Assembly (NCBI GenBank): GCA_900549535.1 | Contig: UROR01000086.1 | Span: 1 to 8,639, forward strand | DNA length: 8,639 nucleotides | Direction: 5' to 3' | DNA from: an uncultured Collinsella sp. | GTDB lineage: Bacteria > Actinomycetota > Coriobacteriia > Coriobacteriales > Coriobacteriaceae | Shown here: one piece after another, positions 6,708-8,639 of the stretch | How the letters are laid out: each line of letters starts with the position of its first letter | Position numbering within the stretch: the stretch's first letter is position 1 | Notes under the pieces: model-generated | Database searches by the model: none | Told to the model about the DNA's origin: nothing | What the model saw: only the letters and a program-made list of their open reading frames with translations | Program-made: the position numbers and the translations under genes

Positions 6708-6713
6708 TAGAAT
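6708..6713 (+). promoter_or_regulatory. Possible -10 element of the pflA promoter
   Basis: TAGAAT at 6708-6713 is identical to the -10 proposed for the DegV gene and lies 55 bp before the ATG at 6763. The bases 16-18 bp upstream make a poor -35 (around GTTTCG, 6685-6690). A TTGACC at 6671-6676 is too far from it and has no good -10 of its own. A promoter is expected here because a terminator precedes this gap, but its exact position is uncertain. Confidence 0.35.
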
Positions 6714-6762
6714 GGCTCTGGCATTTTTGTAACTAAAACCAATGAGAGGCAAGGTAGCGGGA

Positions 6763-7581
6763 ATGGCTGAGATGACGCTCGAGGGTGTGGACGCTCGTCC
6801 CGAGGACTCCGCGTTTGCCCTGGGCCGCGTACATTCGATCGAGACGATGGGTACGGTTGACGGTCCCGGCATCCGCTTCGTAGTGTTTGTCCAAGGCTGT
6901 CCCATGCGCTGCGCGTATTGCCACAATCCCGATACCTGGTCGGTTAACGGCGGCACCATGGTGACCGTCGAGCATCTGATGGACGAGTTCCAGAGCAACC
7001 ATGAGTTTTACCGCAGCGGTGGCATTACCGTTTCGGGCGGCGAGCCGCTTCTGCAGCCCGAGTTTTTGGCCGACCTGTTCCGTGCAATGCACAACAACCC
7101 CGATGGTCGTGTGCATACCTGCCTGGATAGCTGTGGCTACGCCTTCGACCCTCAGCATCCCGAGAAGTTCGATGCCGTGCTCAACGAGACCGACATGGTA
7201 CTGCTCGATATTAAGCATGCCGACCCGGTCGAGCATAAAAAGCTGACCGGTTGTGATCCCGCACGCATCCTGGCGTTTGGCGATGAGCTTGCACGTCGCA
7301 ATATCAAGGTCGTTATCCGCCACGTGGTTGTGCCGGGCATTACCGACACGGTGGAGGAGTGCGAGAAGCTCGGTCGCCTCATCGCTCCATGGCACAACGT
7401 GGTGGGCCTGGAAATGCTGCCGTATCACACGATGGGTGTCGTCAAGTACGAGCAACTGGGCATTCCCTATAAGCTCGAGGGCGTGCCCCAGATGGATACC
7501 GCGCGCATGCCCGAGCTGCGCAATGCCGTTATGACCGGCATGAAAAAGCGCCGTGCGGAGCTCAGGTCGGCCATCGGCTAA
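6763..7581 (+). CDS. pflA: Pyruvate formate-lyase activating enzyme (radical SAM)
   Basis: Cytoplasmic 4Fe-4S radical SAM enzyme of 272 residues. It uses S-adenosylmethionine to place the glycyl radical on pyruvate formate-lyase, which makes fermentation to formate and acetyl-CoA possible. The cluster motif CPMRCAYC gives Cys46, Cys50 and Cys53. GIRFVVFVQGC precedes it, as in PflA. GGITVSGGEPLLQ is the SAM-binding GGE motif. LDIKHADPVEHKKLTG, VIRHVVVPGITD and the C-terminal MLPYHTMGVVKYEQLGIPY are PflA-type rather than the NrdG type. The start at 6763 has AAGG 8 nt upstream. The ATG at 6742 has no ribosome binding site, and ATG 6772 is less likely. No pflB is in the window; it is commonly adjacent in other genomes, so here it is either elsewhere or separated. 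Terminators before and probably after suggest a single-gene transcript. Confidence 0.93.
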   Translation: MAEMTLEGVDARPEDSAFALGRVHSIETMGTVDGPGIRFVVFVQGCPMRCAYCHNPDTWSVNGGTMVTVEHLMDEFQSNHEFYRSGGITVSGGEPLLQPEFLADLFRAMHNNPDGRVHTCLDSCGYAFDPQHPEKFDAVLNETDMVLLDIKHADPVEHKKLTGCDPARILAFGDELARRNIKVVIRHVVVPGITDTVEECEKLGRLIAPWHNVVGLEMLPYHTMGVVKYEQLGIPYKLEGVPQMDTARMPELRNAVMTGMKKRRAELRSAIG

Positions 7582-7593
7582 CAAGCCATTTTT
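7576..7593 (+). terminator. Possible weak terminator overlapping the pflA stop codon
   Basis: GGCT (7576-7579) and AGCC (7584-7587) form a 4-bp stem around an AACA loop, followed by ATTTTT (7588-7593). The stem overlaps the stop codon. It is short, so termination may be partial. In the remaining gap to 7707 I see no convincing -35/-10 pair; TACCAT (7664-7669) and CTGACA (7638-7643) are 20 bp apart, which is too far. Confidence 0.3.
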
Positions 7594-7707
7594 GCCCCTT
7601 TATGATACCCGAGCTGTACTGGCCTAACGGCTTGGTGCTGACACGGTTGAGCCAAAATGCTGGTACCATACCGTGGATAAGCAATTTGCACGGATTTGGG
7701 GGATGGC

Positions 7708-8553
7708 ATGGCAACCATCGCGATCATAGGCGCACTCGAAAAAGAGGTTGCGCAGATTAAGGAAGAGCTGAGTGGCACGCATGAGTCGCAGGAGGCGGGC
7801 TTGACCGTTGTGAACGGTGGGCTTTCGGGTCTGACAGTAGTCGCCACGACGGCAGGCATGGGGACCGTGAACGCCGCTGCCGCAACGCAGCATCTCATCA
7901 GCAAATACGCCCCGCAGGCCGTTGTGTTTTCGGGCATTGCGGGCGGCCTAAACCCTAAACTCCATATTAACGACGTGGTTATAGGCAAGTGCCTGCGCTA
8001 TCTGGATACCGATACGGCACTCATCGCCGAGTCCGCGCCGGGGCTCGAGGAGTTTGTCTCGACACCGGCGTTGGCTGATGTTGCCGCCGCCGTGCTTGCC
8101 GAGCATGGATTTGTGGATGCCTCGGCGGATGAGACTTCTGCGGAGAAGGACCCCAAGCAGTTCCTGTGTGGCACTATCGCCACGGGTGATCGCTTTGTTA
8201 CGGGTGACGCCATGCGTAACGCTGCGATTGAGGCCACGCATGCCGATTGCGTCGAGATGGAGGGCGCGGCAATTGCGCACATCGCGGCCAAGAATGGTGT
8301 CGATTGCCTGGTACTGCGCGCTATCAGCGATAATTGTGACGAGGCATATGACGCGTTTTGCGAGCGCGAGTTCGATCTGGACGAGTACGCTCGCACCGCG
8401 AGCGGCATCACGCCCTCGATCCTGCCGGGATCGATCCGCAGCCGGTCCGAAAGCTCCTCCCGCGCGTCACGGTTGACCGTAATCACCCGGCTGGCCGAAC
8501 GCAGCATCCGCCGGTACAGGCGCAGCAGCACCAGCCGCTCGCCCAGCGAATAG
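7708..8553 (+). CDS. mtnN: 5'-methylthioadenosine/S-adenosylhomocysteine nucleosidase with replaced C-terminus
   Basis: Cytoplasmic nucleosidase that would cleave adenine from methylthioadenosine and S-adenosylhomocysteine in methionine salvage and the activated methyl cycle. The fold and catalytic residues are visible: IIGALEKEV with Glu13, FSGIAGGL, CGTIATGDRFV, CVEMEGAAIAH with Glu185, and RAISDN with Asp208. The start at 7708 has GGGGGA just upstream; the in-frame TTG at 7696 lacks a site. The family similarity holds to about residue 235 (DEYARTASGIT). After that the frame runs on for about 46 Arg/Ser-rich residues to 8553, and these are the antisense of a glycosyltransferase. The family normally ends about 10-15 residues beyond that point, so only the last helix is lost. 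Residue 235 onward should not be treated as natural protein unless the junction is confirmed. Confidence 0.85.
   Translation: MATIAIIGALEKEVAQIKEELSGTHESQEAGLTVVNGGLSGLTVVATTAGMGTVNAAAATQHLISKYAPQAVVFSGIAGGLNPKLHINDVVIGKCLRYLDTDTALIAESAPGLEEFVSTPALADVAAAVLAEHGFVDASADETSAEKDPKQFLCGTIATGDRFVTGDAMRNAAIEATHADCVEMEGAAIAHIAAKNGVDCLVLRAISDNCDEAYDAFCEREFDLDEYARTASGITPSILPGSIRSRSESSSRASRLTVITRLAERSIRRYRRSSTSRSPSE
8405..8420. other. Sequence junction (chimeric contig end or rearrangement breakpoint)
   Basis: Left of this point the + strand encodes the nucleosidase without a break. Right of it only the - strand makes sense, as glycosyltransferase. The nucleosidase match stops at ASGIT (codon 8411-8413), and the glycosyltransferase match stops at GRIE (codon 8417-8415), so the breakpoint falls close to 8411-8420. 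Arginine codon use changes sharply across it: CGG is frequent on the right and scarce on the left. Confidence 0.75.
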
Positions 8554-8639
8554 AGATGCGGGTAGCGCAGGAAATTGAGGTTGTGGACCGTCATGACGCA
8601 CGGTATGCGGCGCAGCAGCACCGGAAAGGGAAGTCCGGG
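8412..8639 (-). CDS. Glycosyltransferase (GT4-like) internal fragment, truncated at both ends
   Basis: About 75 residues read from the right edge on the - strand with no stop. The fragment begins PGLPFPVLLRRIPCVMTVHN and continues LNFLRYPHLYSLGERL, then RSASRVITVNRDAREELSDRL, then IDPGRIE. This matches the middle of GT4/GT1-type glycosyltransferases (TVHDLNFLRYP, the end of the N-terminal Rossmann domain, then VITVS...RDxxxxL...I...KI leading into the C-terminal domain). Both the beginning, off the window, and the end, cut at the junction, are missing. The GTG at 8621 is not a real start, since homology continues upstream of it. The pattern resembles Bacteroidales-type glycosyltransferases, and CGG/CTG-rich codons suggest a different genome from the rest of the window; that source is a guess. 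The substrate is unknown. Confidence 0.7.

Noticed and set aside
6733..7584. A 283-codon open frame on the - strand covering pflA
   Set aside because: It is the shadow of a gene whose radical SAM motifs are unmistakable.
7662..7672. Inverted repeat GGTA-CCA-TACC before the nucleosidase gene
   Set aside because: Only 4-bp arms, with no matching copy or well-placed promoter; likely chance.
7998..8621. A single 207-codon - strand gene starting at GTG 8621
   Set aside because: Only the first 70 or so residues are glycosyltransferase-like. The rest is antisense of the nucleosidase, and homology also extends upstream of the GTG, so this is not a natural gene as drawn.

Overview
The window looks like a chromosomal fragment of a moderately high-GC, anaerobic, sugar-fermenting gut actinobacterium. 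Collinsella or another Coriobacteriia member is my best guess, from protein style, codon use and the gene set (PTS sucrose genes, pyruvate formate-lyase activase, DegV, MTA/SAH nucleosidase). This is inference, not a database result. All five complete genes, the truncated regulator and the nucleosidase read on the + strand. Genes run off both ends, which suggests the window is a whole contig.

Region 1 (1-5445) is a fructoside (sucrose-type) uptake and hydrolysis module. It starts with a LacI-family regulator whose DNA-binding domain lies before the window. A 183-bp control region follows, with a tandem 17-bp operator-like repeat that contains the -35 element of a good promoter. Next come a divergent GH32 hydrolase in which the usual WxNDPNG motif is replaced by a GDIMP motif, a PTS EIIBC permease without a IIA domain, and a canonical GH32 sucrose-6-phosphate hydrolase. 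The permease would import and phosphorylate a fructose-containing sugar, the cytoplasmic GH32 enzymes would split it, and the LacI protein would repress the operon. A strong hairpin sits between the permease and the last hydrolase. No fructokinase or EIIA is present.

Region 2 (5446-6644) holds a 276-bp intergenic stretch with a spaced direct repeat, a probable promoter and a long leader hairpin, then a DegV-family fatty-acid-binding protein ending in a clear intrinsic terminator.

Region 3 (6645-7593) is a pyruvate formate-lyase activating enzyme (radical SAM), apparently transcribed alone.

Region 4 (7594-8639) is a 5'-methylthioadenosine/S-adenosylhomocysteine nucleosidase that loses its normal C-terminus near 8411-8420. 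From there to the end the sequence makes sense only on the - strand, as the middle of an unrelated glycosyltransferase with different codon use. This looks like a chimeric contig end or a rearrangement breakpoint.

I saw no tRNA, rRNA, CRISPR array or insertion sequence. The most notable points are the divergent GH32 beside the canonical one, the promoter-embedded tandem operator, the intercistronic hairpin and the abrupt junction. I did not find strong evidence for a wholly new system.
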